DNA from: Saccoglossus kowalevskii
Lineage: Eukaryota; Hemichordata; Enteropneusta; Harrimaniidae
NCBI RefSeq assembly: GCF_000003605.2
Contig: NW_003155105.1
Coordinates: 1-33,588 of the forward strand
Direction: 5' to 3'
DNA length: 33,588 nt
The translations under genes were made by a program, and so were the position numbers. Of the stretch, positions 10,669 through 23,615 are shown piece by piece. The notes under the pieces were generated by a model. That model was given only the letters and a program-made list of their open reading frames with translations, was not told the origin of the DNA and did not search any database. How positions within the stretch are numbered: position 1 is the stretch's first letter; the number at the start of each line of letters is the position of its first letter.

Positions 10669-12195
10669 AAGTGCACAGTTATATTCACGTAACTCATCCC
10701 TCTAGCAGTGTGCAGTTATATTCACGTAACTCATCCCTCTAGCAGTGCACAGTTATATTCACGTAACTCATCCCTCTAGCAGTGCACAGTTATATTCACG
10801 TAACTCATCCCTCTAGCAGTGTACAGTTATATTCACGTAACTCATCCCTCTAGCAGTGTGCAGTTATATTCACGTAACTCATCCCTCTAGCAGTGTGCAG
10901 TTATATTCACGTAACTCATCACTCTAGCAGTGTACAGTTATATTCAGGTAACTCAGTCCTCTAGCAGTGTACAGTTATATTCAGGTAACTTATCCCTCTA
11001 GCAGTGCGCAGTTATATTAACGTAACTCATCCCTCTAGCAGTGCACAGTTATATTCACGTAACTCATCCCTCTAGCAGTGCGCAGTTATATTCACGTAAC
11101 TCATCCCTCTAGCAGTGTACAGTTATATTCAGGTAACTCATCCCTCTAGCAGTGCGCAGTTATATTCACGTAACTCATCCCTCTAGCAGTGTACAGTTAT
11201 ATTCACGTAACTCATCCCTCTAGCAGTGCACAGTTATATTCACGTAACTCATCCCTCTAGCAGTGCACAGTTATATTCACGTAACTCATCCCTCTAGCAG
11301 TGCACAGTTATATTCACGTAACTCATCCCTCTAGCAGTGCACTGTTATATTCACGTAACTCATCCCTCTAGCAGTGCGCAGCTATATTCACGTAACTCAT
11401 CCCTCTAGCAGTGCACAGTTATATTCACGTATCTCATTTCTCTAGCAGTGCACAGTTATATTCACGTAACTCATCCCTCTAGCAGTGTACAGTTATATTC
11501 ACGTAACTCAACCCTCTAGCAGTGCACAGTTATATTCACGTAACTCATCCCTCTAGCAGTGCACAGTTATATTCACGTAACTCATCCCTCTAGCAGTGTA
11601 CAGTTATATTCACGTAACTCATCCCTCTAGCAGTGCGCAGTTATATTCACGTAACTCATCCCTCTAGCAGTGTACAGTTTTATTCACGTAACTCATCCCT
11701 CTAGCAGTGCACAGTTATATTCAGGTAACTCATCCCTCTAGCAGTGTACAGTTATATTCAGGTAACTCATCCCTCTAGCAGTGCGCAGTTATATTCACGT
11801 AACTCATCCCTCTAGCAGTGTACAGTTATATTCACGTAACTCATCCCTCTAGCAATGCACAGTTATATTCACGTAACTCATCCCTCTAGCAGTGCACAGT
11901 TATATTCACGTAAGTCATCCCTCTAGCAGTGCACAGTTATATTCAGGTATCTCATCCCTCTAGCAGTGCGCAGTTATATTCACGTAACTCATCCCTCTGC
12001 AGTGTACAGTTATATTCACGTAACTCATCCCTCTAGCAGTGCACAGTTATATTCACGTAACTCATCCCTCTAGCAGTGTGCAGTTATATTCACGTAACTC
12101 ATCCCTCTAGCAGTGTACAGTTATATTCACGTAACTCATCCCTCTAGCAGTGCACAGTTATATTCAGGTAACTCAGTCCTCTAGCAGTGTACAGT
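10649..12195 (+). repeat. Long duplicated segment (TTCCGG cassette through block B), left copy
   Basis: It spans a TTCCGG cassette, the CAGTC/ACTTAT/CG/CA/CG/TA subtype run, a CACTG + GCAGCT unit pair (11340), CATTTCTC, ACTCAACCCT (11511), CAGTTTTATT, CAATGCAC (11853), CGTAAGTC, CAGGTATCTC and CTGCAG (11997). It is collinear with 16637-18146. The offset is 5988 bp at TTCCGG and 5951 bp from CACTG onward, so the right copy lacks exactly one 37-bp unit in between. The block B part also matches 20100-20930 at offset 8539 bp. Confidence 0.8.
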
Positions 12196-13148
12196 TATAT
12201 TCAGGTATCATCCTTCTAGCAGTGCGCAGTTATATTCACGTTACTCATCTCTCTAGCAGTGTACAGTTATATTCACGTAACTCATCCCTCTAGCAGTGCA
12301 CAGTTATATTCACGTAACTCATCCCTCTAGCAGTGTGCAGTTATATTCACGTAACTCATCCCTCTAGCAGTGCACAGTTATATTCACGTAACTCATCCTT
12401 CTAGCAGTGCACAGTTATATTCACGTAACTCATCCCTCTAGCAGTGTACAATTATATTCACGTAACTCATCCCTCTAGCAGTGTGCAGTTATATTCACGT
12501 AACTCATCCCTCTAGCAGTGTGCAGTTATATTCACGTAACTCATCCCTCTAGCAGTGTACAGTTATATTCAGGTAACTCAGTCCTCTAGCAGTGTACAGT
12601 TATATTCAGGTAACTTATCCCTCTAGCAGTGCGCAGTTATATTCACGTAACTCATCCCTCTAGCAGTGCACAGTTATATTCACGTAACTCATCCCTCTAG
12701 CAGTGCGCAGTTATATTCACGTAACTCATCCCTCTAGCAGTGTACAGTTATATTCAGGTAACTCATCCCTCTAGCAGTGCGCAGTTATATTCACGTAACT
12801 CATCCCTCTAGCAGTGTACAGTTATATTCACGTAACTCATCCCTCTAGCAGTGCACAGTTATATTCACGTAACTCATCCCTCTAGCAGTGTGCAGTATAT
12901 TCACGTAACTCATCCCTCTAGCTGTGTACAGTTATATTCACGTAACTCATCCCTCTAGCAGTGCACAGTTATATTCACGTAACTCATCCCTCTAGCAGTG
13001 CACAGTTATATACACGTAACTCATCCCTCTAGCAGTGCACAGTTATATTCACGTAACTCATCCCTCTAGCAGTGCACAGTTATATTCACGTAACTCATCC
13101 CTCTAGCAGTGCACAGTTATATTCACGTAACTCATCCCTCTAGCAGTG

Positions 13149-14400
13149 CACTGTTATATTCACGTAACTCATCACTCTAGCAGTGCGCAGCTATATTCAC
13201 GTAACTCATCCCTCTAGCAGTGCACAGTTATATTCACGTAACTCATTTCTCTAGCAGTGCACAGTTATATTCACGTAACTCATCCCTCTAGCAGTGCTCG
13301 GTTATATTCAGGTAACTCATCCCTCTAGCAGTGTACAGTTAAATTCAGGTCACTCAGTCCTCTAGCAGTGCACAGTTATATTCACGTAACTCAGTCCTCT
13401 AGCAGTGTACAGTTATATTCACGTAACTCATCCCTCTAGCAGTGCACAGTTATATTCACGTAAGTCATCCCTCTAACAGTGTACAATTATATTCACGTAA
13501 CTCATCCCTCTAGCAGTGCGCAGTTATATTCACGTAACTCATCCCTCTAGCAGTGCACAGTTATATTCACGTAACTCATCCCTCTAGCAGTGTGCAGTTA
13601 TATTCACGTAACTCATCCCTCTAGCAGTGTACAGTTATATTCACGTAACTCATCCCTCTAGCAGTGCACAGTTATATTCACGTAACTCATCCCTCTAGCA
13701 GTGCACAGTTATATTCACGTAACTCATCCCTCTAGCAGTGTACAGTTATATTCAGGTAACTCAGTCCTCCAGCAGTGCACAGTTATATTCACGTAACTCA
13801 TTTCTCTAGCAGTGCACAGTTATATTCACGTAACTCATCCCTCTAGCAGTGCTCGGTTATATTCAGGTAACTCATCTCTCTAGCAGTGTACAGTTAAATT
13901 CAGGTCACTCAGTCCTCTAGCAGTGTACAGTTAAATTCAGGTCACTCAGTCCTCTAGCAGTGCACAGTTATATTCACGTAACTCAGTCCTCTAGCAGTGT
14001 ACAGTTATATTCACGTAACTCATCCCTCTAGCAGTGCACAGTTATATTCACGTAAGTCATCCCTCTAACAGTGTACAATTATATTCACGTAACTCATCCC
14101 TCTAGCAGTGCGCAGTTATATTCACGTAACTCATCCCTCTAGCAGTGCACAGTTATATTCACGTAACTCATCCCTCTAGCAGTGTGCAGTTATATTCACG
14201 TAACTCATCCCTCTAGCAGTGTACAGTTATATTCACGTAACTCATCCCTCTAGCAGTGCACAGTTATATTCACGTAACTCATCCCTCTAGCAGTGCACAG
14301 TTATATTCACGTAACTCATCCCTCTAGCAGTGTACAGTTATATTCAGGTAACTCAGTCCTCCAGCAGTGTACAGTTATATTCACGTAACTCATCCCTCTA
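13149..14400 (+). repeat. Higher-order block A, copy 3
   Basis: It is collinear with copy 2 at an offset of 5358 bp from the GCAGTATATT short unit (12889, matching 7531) to the CTCCAGCAG unit near 14360. CATTTCTC marks at 13246 and 13801 give the same 555-bp spacing. At 13755 it carries CAGGTA where copies 1, 2 and 4 have CAGGGA, and it keeps CCAGCAG. It diverges from copy 2 near 14405, where a CA-type unit replaces a TG-type unit. Its second half continues into block D. Confidence 0.85.
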
Positions 14401-15545
14401 GCAGTGCACAGTTATATTCACGTAACTCATCCCTCTAGCAGTGCACAGTTATATTCACGTAACTCATCCCTCTAGCAATGTACAGTTATATTCACGTAAC
14501 TCATCCCTCTAGCAGTGTACAGTTATATTCAGTTATCTCATCCCTCTAGCAGTGCGCAGTTATATTCACGTAACTCATCCCTCTAGCAGTGTACAGTTAT
14601 ATTCAGGTAACTCATCCCTCTAGCAGTGCGCAGTTATATTCACGTAACTCATCCCTCTAGCAGTGCGCAGTTATATTCACGTAACTCATCCCTCTAGCAG
14701 TGCTCAGTTATATTCAGGTAACTCAGTCCTCTAGCAGTGTACAGTTATATTCAGGTAAGTTATCCCTCTAGCAGTGCGCAGTTATATTCACGTAACTCAT
14801 CCCTCTAGCAGTGCACAGTTATATTCACGTAACTCATCCCTCTAACAGTGTGCAGTTATATTCACGTAACTCATCCCTCTAGCAGTGCACAGTTATATTC
14901 ACGTAACTCATCCCTCTAGCAGTGCACAGTTATATTCACGTAACTCATCCCTCTAGCAGTGTACAGTTATATTCAGGTAACTCAGTCCTCTAGCAGTGTA
15001 CAGTTATATTCAGGTATCTCATCCCTCTAGCAGTGCGCAGTTATATTCACGTAACTCATCCCTCTAGCAGTGTACAGTTATATTCACGTAACTCATCCCT
15101 CTAGCAGTGTGCAGTTATATTCACGTAACTCATCCCTCTAGCAGTGTGCAGTTATATTCACGTAACTCATCCCTCTAGCAGTGTACAGTTATATTCAGGT
15201 AACTCAGTCCTCTAGCAGTGTACAGTTATATTCAGGTAACTTATCCCTCTAGCAGTGCGCAGTTATATTCACGTAGCTCATCCCTCTAGCAGTGCACAGT
15301 TATATTCACGTAACTCATCCCTCTAGCAGTGCGCAGTTATATTCACGTAACTCATCCCTCTAGCAGTGTACAGTTATATTCAGGTAACTCATCCCTCTAG
15401 CAGTGCGCAGTTATATTCACGTAACTCATCCCTCTAGCAGTGTACAGTTATATTCACGTAACTCATCCCTCTAGCAGTGCACAGTTATATTCACGTAACT
15501 CATCCCTCTAGTAGTGTGCAGTATATTCACGTAACTCATCCCTAT
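14400..15545 (+). repeat. Higher-order block D, left copy
   Basis: With block A copy 3 it forms a segment (13755-15545) collinear with 29248-30855. Markers are CTAGCAATGTAC (14476), CAGTTATCTC, CTAACAGTGTG, CAGGTATCTC, CACGTAGCTC and TAGTAGTGTGCAGTATAT (15511). The offset is 15493 bp at CAATG but 15308 bp at TAGTAG, so this copy has 185 bp (5 units) that the other lacks. The surplus lies within about 14570-14870 and includes a GCTCAGTT unit and a CAGGTAAGT unit (14752-14760). Confidence 0.8.
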
Positions 15546-15845
15546 AGCAGTGCACAGTTATATTCACGTAACTCATCCCTCTAGCAGTGCGCAGTTATAT
15601 TCACGTAACTCATCCCTCTAGCAGTGTACAGTTATATTCACGTAACTCATCCCTCTAGCAGTGCACAGTTATATTCACGTAACTCATCCCTCTAGTAGTG
15701 TGCAGTATATTCACGTAACTCATCCCTCTAGCAGTGTACAGTTATATTCACGTAACTCATCCCTCTAGCAGTGCACAGTTATATTCACGTAACTCATCCC
15801 TCTAGCAGTGCACAGTTATATTCACGTAACTCATCCCTCTAGCAG

Positions 15846-16140
15846 TGCAATGTTATATTCACGTAACTCATCCCTCTAGCAGTGCGCAGCTATATTCACG
15901 TAACTCATCCCTCTAGCAGTGCACAGTTATATTCACGTAACTCATTTCTCTAGCAGTGCACAGTTATATTCACGTAACTCATCCCTCTAGCAGTGCTCAG
16001 TTATATTCAGGTAACTCATCCCTCTAGCAGTGTACAGTTATATTCAGGTCACTCAGTCCTCTAGCAGTGCACAGTTATATTCACGTAACTCAGTCCTCTA
16101 GCAGTGTACAGTTATATTCACGTAACTCATCCCTCTAGCA
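15846..16140 (+). repeat. Block A core, variant with CAATG and GCTCAG units
   Basis: The order is CAATGTTAT, GCGCAGCTAT, CATTTCTC, GTGCTCAGTT with CAGGT, TATATTCAGGTCAC, then CAGTCC. Compared with the main block A, GCTCGG is replaced by GCTCAG and AAATTCAGG by TATATTCAGG, so it represents a second lineage of the core. The same GCTCAG/TATATTCAGGTCAC pair occurs at 31230-31290, preceded there by GCAGGTAT in place of GCAGCTAT. A GCTCAG unit without CAGGT lies near 21835. Confidence 0.75.
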
Positions 16141-16636
16141 GTGCACAGTTATATTCACGTAACTCATCCCTCTAGCAGTGCACAGTTATATTCACGTAAC
16201 TCATCCCTCTAGCAGTGCACAGTTATATTCACGTAACTCATCCCTCTAGCAGTGTACAGTTATATTCACGTAACTCATCCCTCTAGCAGTGTGCAGTTAT
16301 ATTCACGTAACTCATCCCTCTAGCAGTGTGCAGTTATATTCACGTAACTCATCCCTCTAGCAGTGTACAGTTATATTCAGGTAACTTAGTCCTCTAGCAG
16401 TGTACAGTTATATTCAGGTAACTTATCCCTCTAGCAGTGCGCAGTTATATTCAAGTAACTCATCCCTCTAGCAGTGCACAGTTATATTCACGTAACTCAT
16501 CCCTCTAGCAGTGCGCAGTTATATTCACGTAACTCATCCCATTAGCAGTGTACAGTTATATTCAGGTAACTCATCCCTCTAGCAGTGCGCAGTTATATTC
16601 ACGTTACTCATCTCTCTAGCAGTGTACAGTTATATT

Positions 16637-18146
16637 CCGGTAACTCATCCCACTAGCAGTGCACAGTTATATTCACGTAACTCATCCCTCTAGCAGTGCA
16701 CAGTTATATTCACGTAACTCATCCCTCTAGCAGTGCACAGTTATATTCACGTAACTCATCCCTCTAGCAGTGTACAGTTATATTCACGTAACTCATCCCT
16801 CTAGCAGTGTGCAGTTATATTCACGTAACTCATCCCTCTAGCAGTGTGCAGTTATATTCACGTAACTCATCCCTCTAGCAGTGTACAGTTATATTCAGGT
16901 AACTCAGTCCTCTAGCAGTGTACAGTTATATTCAGGTAACTTATCCCTCTAGCAGTGCGCAGTTATATTCACGTAACTCATCCCTCTAGCAGTGCACAGT
17001 TATATTCACGTAACTCATCCCTCTAGCAGTGCGCAGTTATATTCACGTAACTCATCCCTCTAGCAGTGTACAGTTATATTCAGGTAACTCATCCCTCTAG
17101 CAGTGCGCAGTTATATTCACGTAACTCATCCCTCTAGCAGTGTACAGTTATATTCACGTAACTCATCCCTCTAGCAGTGCACAGTTATATTCACGTAACT
17201 CATCCCTCTAGCAGTGCACAGTTATATTCACGTAACTCATCCCTCTAGCAGTGCACAGTTATATTCACGTAACTCATCCCTCTAGCAGTGCACTGTTATA
17301 TTCACGTAACTCATCCCTCTAGCAGTGCGCAGCTATATACACGTAACTCATCCCTCTAGCAGTGCACAGTTATATTCACGTAACTCATTTTTCTAGCAGT
17401 GCACAGTTATATTCACGTAACTCATCCCTCTAGCAGTGTACAGTTATATTCACGTAACTCAACCCTCCAGCAGTGCACAGTTATATTCACGTAACTCATC
17501 CCTCTAGCAGTGCACAGTTATATTCACGTAACTCATCCCTCTAGCAGTGTACAGTTATAGTCACGTAACTCATCCCTCTAGCAGTGCGCAGTTATATTCA
17601 CGTAACTCATCCCTCTAGCAGTGTACAGTTTTATTCACGTAACTCATCCCTCTAGCAGTGCACAGTTATATTCAGGTAACTCATCACTCTAGCAGTGTAC
17701 AGTTATATTCAGGTAACTCATCCCACTAGCAGTGCGCAGTTATATTCACGTAACTCATCCCTCTAGCAGTGTACAGTTATATTCACGTAACTCATCCCTC
17801 TAGCAATGCACAGTTATATTCACGTAACTCATCCCTCTAGCAGTGCACAGTTATATTCACGTAAGTCATCCCTCTAGCAGTGCACAGTTATATTCAGGTA
17901 TCTCATCCCTCTAGCAGTGCGCAGTTATATTCACGTAACTCATCCCTCTGCAGTGTACAGTTATATTCACGTAACTCATCCCTCTAGCAGTGCACAGTTA
18001 TATTCACGTAACTCATCCCTCTAGCAGTGTGCAGTTATATTCACGTAACTCATCCCTCTAGCAGTGTACAGTTATATTCACGTAACTCATCCCTCTAGCA
18101 GTGCACAGTTATATTCAGGTAACTCAGTCCTCTAGCAGTGTACAGT
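16637..18146 (+). repeat. Long duplicated segment (TTCCGG cassette through block B), right copy
   Basis: It is the partner of 10649-12195, with CACTG at 17291, ACTCAACCCT at 17461, CAATGCAC at 17804 and CTGCAG at 17948. Private changes include TATACACG near 17337, CATTTTTCTAG near 17389, CCTCCAG near 17467 and TTATAGTCAC near 17557. It separates from the left copy near 18146, where CAGGTAACTC replaces the short GTATCATCC unit. Confidence 0.8.
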
Positions 18147-18239
18147 TATATTCAGGTAACTCATCCCTCTAGCAGTGCACAGTTATATTCACGTAACTCA
18201 TCCCTCTAGCAGTGCACAGTTATATTCACGTAACTCATC

Positions 18240-18995
18240 CCTCTAGCAGTGCACAGTTATATTCACGTAAGTCATCCCTCTAGCAGTGCACAGTTATATT
18301 CACGTAACTCATCCCTCTAGCAGTGTACAGTTATATTCAGGTAACTCAGTCATCTAGCAGTGTACAGTTATAGTCAGGTAACTTATCCCTCTAGCAGTGC
18401 GCAGTTATATTCACGTAACTCATCCCTCTAGCAGTGCACATTTATATTCACGTAACTCATCCCTCTAGCAGTGTGCAGTTATATTCACGTAACTCATCCC
18501 TCTAGCAGTGTACAGTTATATTCAGGTAACTCATCCCTCTTGCAGTGCGCAGTTATATTCACGTAACTCATCCCTCTAGCAGTGTACAGTTATATTCACG
18601 TAACTCATCCCTCTAACAGTGCACAGTTATATTCACGTAACTCATCCCTCTAGAAGTGTGCAGTTATATTCACGTAACTCATCCCTCTAGCAGTGTACAG
18701 TTATATTCACGTAACTCATCCCTCTAGCAGTGTACAGTTATATTCACGTAACTCATCCCTCTAGCAGTGCACAGTTATATTCACGTAACTCATCCCTCTA
18801 GCAGTGTGCAGTTATATTCACGTAACTCATCCCTCTAGCAGTGCGCAGCTATATTCACGTAACTCATCCCTCTAGCAGTGCACAGTTATATTCACGTAAC
18901 TCATTTCTCGAGCAGTGCACAGTTATATTCACGTAACTCATCCCTCTAGCAGTGTACAGTTATATTCACGTAACTCATCCCTCTAGCTGTGCACA
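18240..18995 (+). repeat. Higher-order block C, copy 2
   Basis: It has CAGTCATC (18349), TTATAGTC, GCACATTTAT, CTCTTGCAG, CTAACAG, CTAGAAGTG, GCGCAGCTAT, CATTTCTCGAG (18904) and TAGCTGTGCAC. It is collinear with 32820-33570 at offset 14576 bp, checked at CATC (18351/32927) and TCTCG (18906/33482). The shared stretch is about 750 bp, and in the right copy it is cut off by the window end. Confidence 0.8.
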
Positions 18996-20099
18996 GTTAT
19001 ATTCACGTAACTCATCCCTCTAGCAGTGCACAGTTATATTCACGTAACTCATCCCTCTAGCAGTGTACAGTTATATTCACGTAACTCATCCCAATAGCAG
19101 TGCGCAGTTATATTCACGTAACTCATCCCTCTAGCAGTGTACAGTTTTATTCACGTAACTCATCCCTCTAGCAGTGCACAGTTATATTCAGGTAACTCAG
19201 TCCTCTAGCAGTGTACAGTTATATTCAGGTAACTTATCCCTCTAGCAGTGCGCAGTTATATTCACGTAACTCATCCCTCTAGCAGTGAACAGTTATATTC
19301 ACGTAACTCATCCCTCTAGCAATGCACAGTTATATTCAGGTAACTCATCCCTCTAGCAGTGCACAGTTATATTCACGTAAGTCATCCCTCTAGCAGTGCA
19401 CAGTTATATTCAGGTAACTCATCCCTCTAGCAGTGTACAGTTATATTCAGGTAACTCAGTCCTCTAGCAGTGTACAGTTATATTCAGGTATCTCATCCCT
19501 CTAGCAGTGCGCAGTTATATTCACGTAACTCATCCCTCTGCAGTGTACAGTTATATTCACGTAACTCATCCCTCTAGCAGTGCACAGTTATATTCACGTA
19601 ACTCATCCCTCTAGCAGTGTGCAGTTATATTCACGTAACTCATCCCTCAAGCAGTGTACAGTTATATTCACGTAACTCATCCCTCTAGCAGTGCACAGTT
19701 ATATTCAGGTAACTCAGTCCTCTAGCAGTGTACAGTTATATTCAGGTAACTTATCCCTCTAGCAGTGCGCAGTTATATTCACGTAACTCATCCCTCTAGC
19801 AGTGCACAGTTATATTCACGTAACTCATCCCTCTAGCAGTGCGCAGTTATATTCACGTAACTCATCCCTCTAGCAGTGCACAGTTATATTCAGGTAACTC
19901 ATCCCTCTAGCAGTGCACAGTTATATTCACGTAACTCATCCCTCTAGCAGTGCACAGTTATATTCACGTAACTCATCCCTCTAGCAGTGCACAGTTATAT
20001 TCACGTAACTCATCCCTCTAGCAGTGCACTGTTATATTCACGTAACTCATCCCTCTAGCAGTGCGCAGCTATATTCACGTAACTCATCCCTCTAGCAGT

Positions 20100-20930
20100 G
20101 TACAGTTATATTCACGTAACTCATCCCTCTAGCAGTGCGCAGTTATATTCACGTAACTCATCCCTCTAGCAGTGTACAGTTTTATTCACGTAACTCATCC
20201 CTCTAGCAGTGCACAGTTATATTCAGGTAACTCATCCCTCTAGCAGTGCACAGTTATATTCAGGTAACTCATCCCTCTAGCAGTGTACAGTTATATTCAG
20301 GTAACTCATCCCTCTAGCAGTGCGCAGTTATATTCACGTAACTCATCCCTCTAGCAGTGTACAGTTATATTCACGTAACTCATCCCTCTAGCAATGCACA
20401 GTTATATTCACGTAACTCATCCCTCTAGCAGTGCACAGTTATATTCACGTAAGTCATCCCTCTAGCAGTGCACAGTTATATTCAGGTATCTCATCCCTCT
20501 AGCAGTGCGCAGTTATATTCACGTAACTCATCCCTCTGCAGTGTACAGTTATATTCACGTAACTCATCCCTCTAGCAGTGCACAGTTATATTCACGTAAC
20601 TCATCCCTCTAGCAGTGTGCAGTTATATTCACGTAACTCATCCCTCTAGCAGTGTACAGTTATATTCACGTAACTCATCCCTCTAGCAGTGCACAGTTAT
20701 ATTCAGGTAACTCAGTCCTCTAGCAGTGTACAGTTATATTCAGGTATCATCCTTCTAGCAGTGCGCAGTTATATTCACGTTACTCATCTCTCTAGCAGTG
20801 TACAGTTATATTCACGTAACTCATCCCTCTAGCAGTGCACAGTTATATTCACGTAACTCATCCCTCTAGCAGTGTGCAGTTATATTCACGTAACTCATCC
20901 CTCTAGCAGTGTACAGTTATATTCACGTAA
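20100..20930 (+). repeat. Higher-order block B, further copy
   Basis: It carries CAGTTTTATT, CAATGCAC (20392), CGTAAGTC, CAGGTATCTC, CTGCAG (20536) and the 35-bp GTATCATCC unit (20745), followed by CGTTACTC. It is collinear with 11560-12370 at offset 8539 bp, checked at CAATG, CTGCAG and GTATCATCC. A tandem pair of CA + CAGGT units near 20210-20270 is private. Other CAATGCAC units at about 19320, 25680 and 32712 mark shorter relatives of the block. Confidence 0.8.
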
Positions 20931-22279
20931 CTCATCCCTCTAGCAGTGCACAGTTATATTCACGTAACTCATCCCTCTAGCAGTGCACAGTTATATTCAC
21001 GTAACTCATCCCTCTAGCAGTGTACAGTTATATTCAGGTAACTCAGTCCTCCAGCAGTGTACAGTTATATTCACGTAACTCATCCCTCTAGCAGTGTGCA
21101 GTTATATTCACGTAACTCATCCCTCTAGCAGTGTACAGTTATATTCAGGTAACTCAGTCCTCTAGCAGTGTACAGTTTTATTCAGGTAACTTATCCCTCT
21201 AGCAGTGCGCAGTTATATTCACGTAGCTCATCCCTCTAGCAGTGCACAGTTATATTCACGTAACTCATCCCTCTAGCAGTGCGCAGTTATATTCAGGTAA
21301 CTCATCCCTCTAGCAGTGTACAGTTATATTCAGGTAACTCATCCCTCTAGCAGTGCGCAGTTATATTCACGTAACTCATCCCTCTAGCAGTGTACAGTTA
21401 TATTCACGTAACTCATCCCTCTAGCAGTGCACAGTTATATTCACGTAACTCATCCCTCTAGTAGTGTGCAGTATATTCACGTAACTCATCCCTCTAGCAG
21501 TGCACAGTTATATTCACGTAACTCATCCCTCTAGCAGTGCACAGTTATATACACGTAACTCATCCCTCTAGCAGTGCACAGTTATATTCACGTAACTCAT
21601 CCCTCTAGCAGTGCACAGTTATATTCACGTAACTCATCCCTCTAGCAGTGCACAGTTATATTCACGTAACTCATCCCTCTAGCAGTGCACTGTTATATTC
21701 ACGTAACTCATCCCTCTAGCAGTGCGCAGGTATATTCACGTAACTCATCCCTCTAGCAGTGCACAGTTATATTCACGTAACTCATTTCTCTAGCAGTGCA
21801 CAGTTATATTCACGTAACTCATCCCTCTAGCAGTGCTCAGTTATATTCACGTAACTCATCCCTCTAGCAGTGTACAGTTATATTCAGGTAACTCAGTCCT
21901 CTAGCAGTGTACAATTATATTCAGGTAACTTATCCCTCTAGCAGTGCGCAGTTATATTCACGTAACTCATCCCTCTAGCAGTGCACAGTTATATTCACGT
22001 AACTCATCCCTCTAGCAGTGCGCAGTTATATTCACGTAACTCATCCCTCTAGCAGTGTACAGTTATATTCACGTAACTCATCCCTCTAGCAGTGCACAGT
22101 TATATTCACGTAACTCATCCCTCTAGCAGTGCACAGTTATATTCACGTAACTCATCCCTCTAGCAGTGCACAGTTATATTTACGTAACTCATCCCTCTAG
22201 CAGTGCACAGTTATATTCACGTTACTCATCCCTCTAGCAGTGCACAGTTATATTCACGTAACTCATCCCTCTAGCAGTG

Positions 22280-23615
22280 CACTGTTATATTCACGTAACT
22301 CATCACTCTAGCAGTGCGCAGCTATATTCACGTAACTCATCCCTCTAGCAGTGCACAGTTATATTCACGTAACTCATTTCTCTAGCAGTGCACAGTTATA
22401 TTCACGTAACTCATCCCTCTAGCAGTGCTCGGTTATATTCAGGTAACTCATCCCTCTAGCAGTGTACAGTTAAATTCAGGTCACTCAGTCCTCTAGCAGT
22501 GCACAGTTATATTCACGTAACTCAGTCCTCTAGCAGTGTACAGTTATATTCACGTAACTCATCCCTCTAGCAGTGCACAGTTATATTCACGTAAGTCATC
22601 CCTCTAACAGTGTACAATTATATTCACGTAACTCATCCCTCTAGCAGTGCGCAGTTATATTCACGTAACTCATCCCTCTAGCAGTGCACAGTTATATTCA
22701 CGTAACTCATCCCTCTAGTAGTGTGCAGTTATATTCACGTAACTCATCCCTCTAGCAGTGTACAGTTATATTCACGTAACTCATCCCTCTAGCAGTGCAC
22801 AGTTATATTCACGTAACTCATCCCTCTAGCAGTGCACAGTTATATTCACGTAACTCATCCCTCTAGCAGTGTACAGTTATATTCAGGGAACTCAGTCCTC
22901 CAACAGTGCACAGTTATATTCACGTAACTCATTTCTCGAGCAGTGCACAGTTATATTCACGTAACTCATCCCTCTAGCAGTGCTCGGTTATATTCAGGTA
23001 ACTCATCTCTCTAGCAGTGTACAGTTAAATTCAGGTCACTCAGTCCTCTAGCAGTGTACAGTTAAATTCAGGTCACTCAGTCCTCTAGCAGTGCACAGTT
23101 ATATTCACGTAACTCAGTCCTCTAGCAGTGTACAGTTATATTCACGTAACTCATCCCTCTAGCAGTGCACAGTTATATTCACGTAAGTCATCCCTCTAAC
23201 AGTGTACAATTATATTCACGTAACTCATCCCTCTAGCAGTGCGCAGTTATATTCACGTAACTCATCCCTCTAGCAGTGCACAGTTATATTCACGTAACTC
23301 ATCCCTCTAGCAGTGTGCAGTTATATTCACGTAACTCATCCCTCTAGCAGTGTACAGTTATATTCACGTAACTCATCCCTCTAGCAGTGCACAGTTATAT
23401 TCACGTAACTCATCCCTCTAGCAGTGCACAGTTATATTCACGTAACTCATCCCTCTAGCAGTGTACAGTTATATTCAGGTAACTCAGTCCTCCAGCAGTG
23501 TACAGTTATATTCACGTAACTCATCCCTCTAGCAGTGTGCAGTTATATTCACGTAACTCATCCCTCTAGCAGTGTACAGTTATATTCAGGTAACTCAGTC
23601 CTCTAGCAGTGTACA
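22280..23615 (+). repeat. Higher-order block A, copy 4
   Basis: It is collinear with copy 2 at a constant offset of 14489 bp. This was checked at the TTTACG unit (7690 and 22179), CACTG (7791 and 22280), TAGTAGTG (8230 and 22719), CAGGGA (8397 and 22886) and CCAACAG/TTCTCGAG. CATTTCTC marks at 22377 and 22932 are 555 bp apart. The few differences I saw from copy 2 include CGTTACTC near 22220, GTGCACAG for AGTACACAG, and CTCTAG for CTCAGG. Collinearity ends near 23620, where CACGT replaces CAGGT. Confidence 0.85.

Noticed and set aside
10523-10705. A 60-codon open frame on the plus strand, starting at GTG
   Set aside because: It is a translation of five 37-bp units. It stays open only because variant units here (GTATCTC, GTTACTC) lost stops. 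It has no ATG start or gene context, and the surrounding frames close about every 111 bp.
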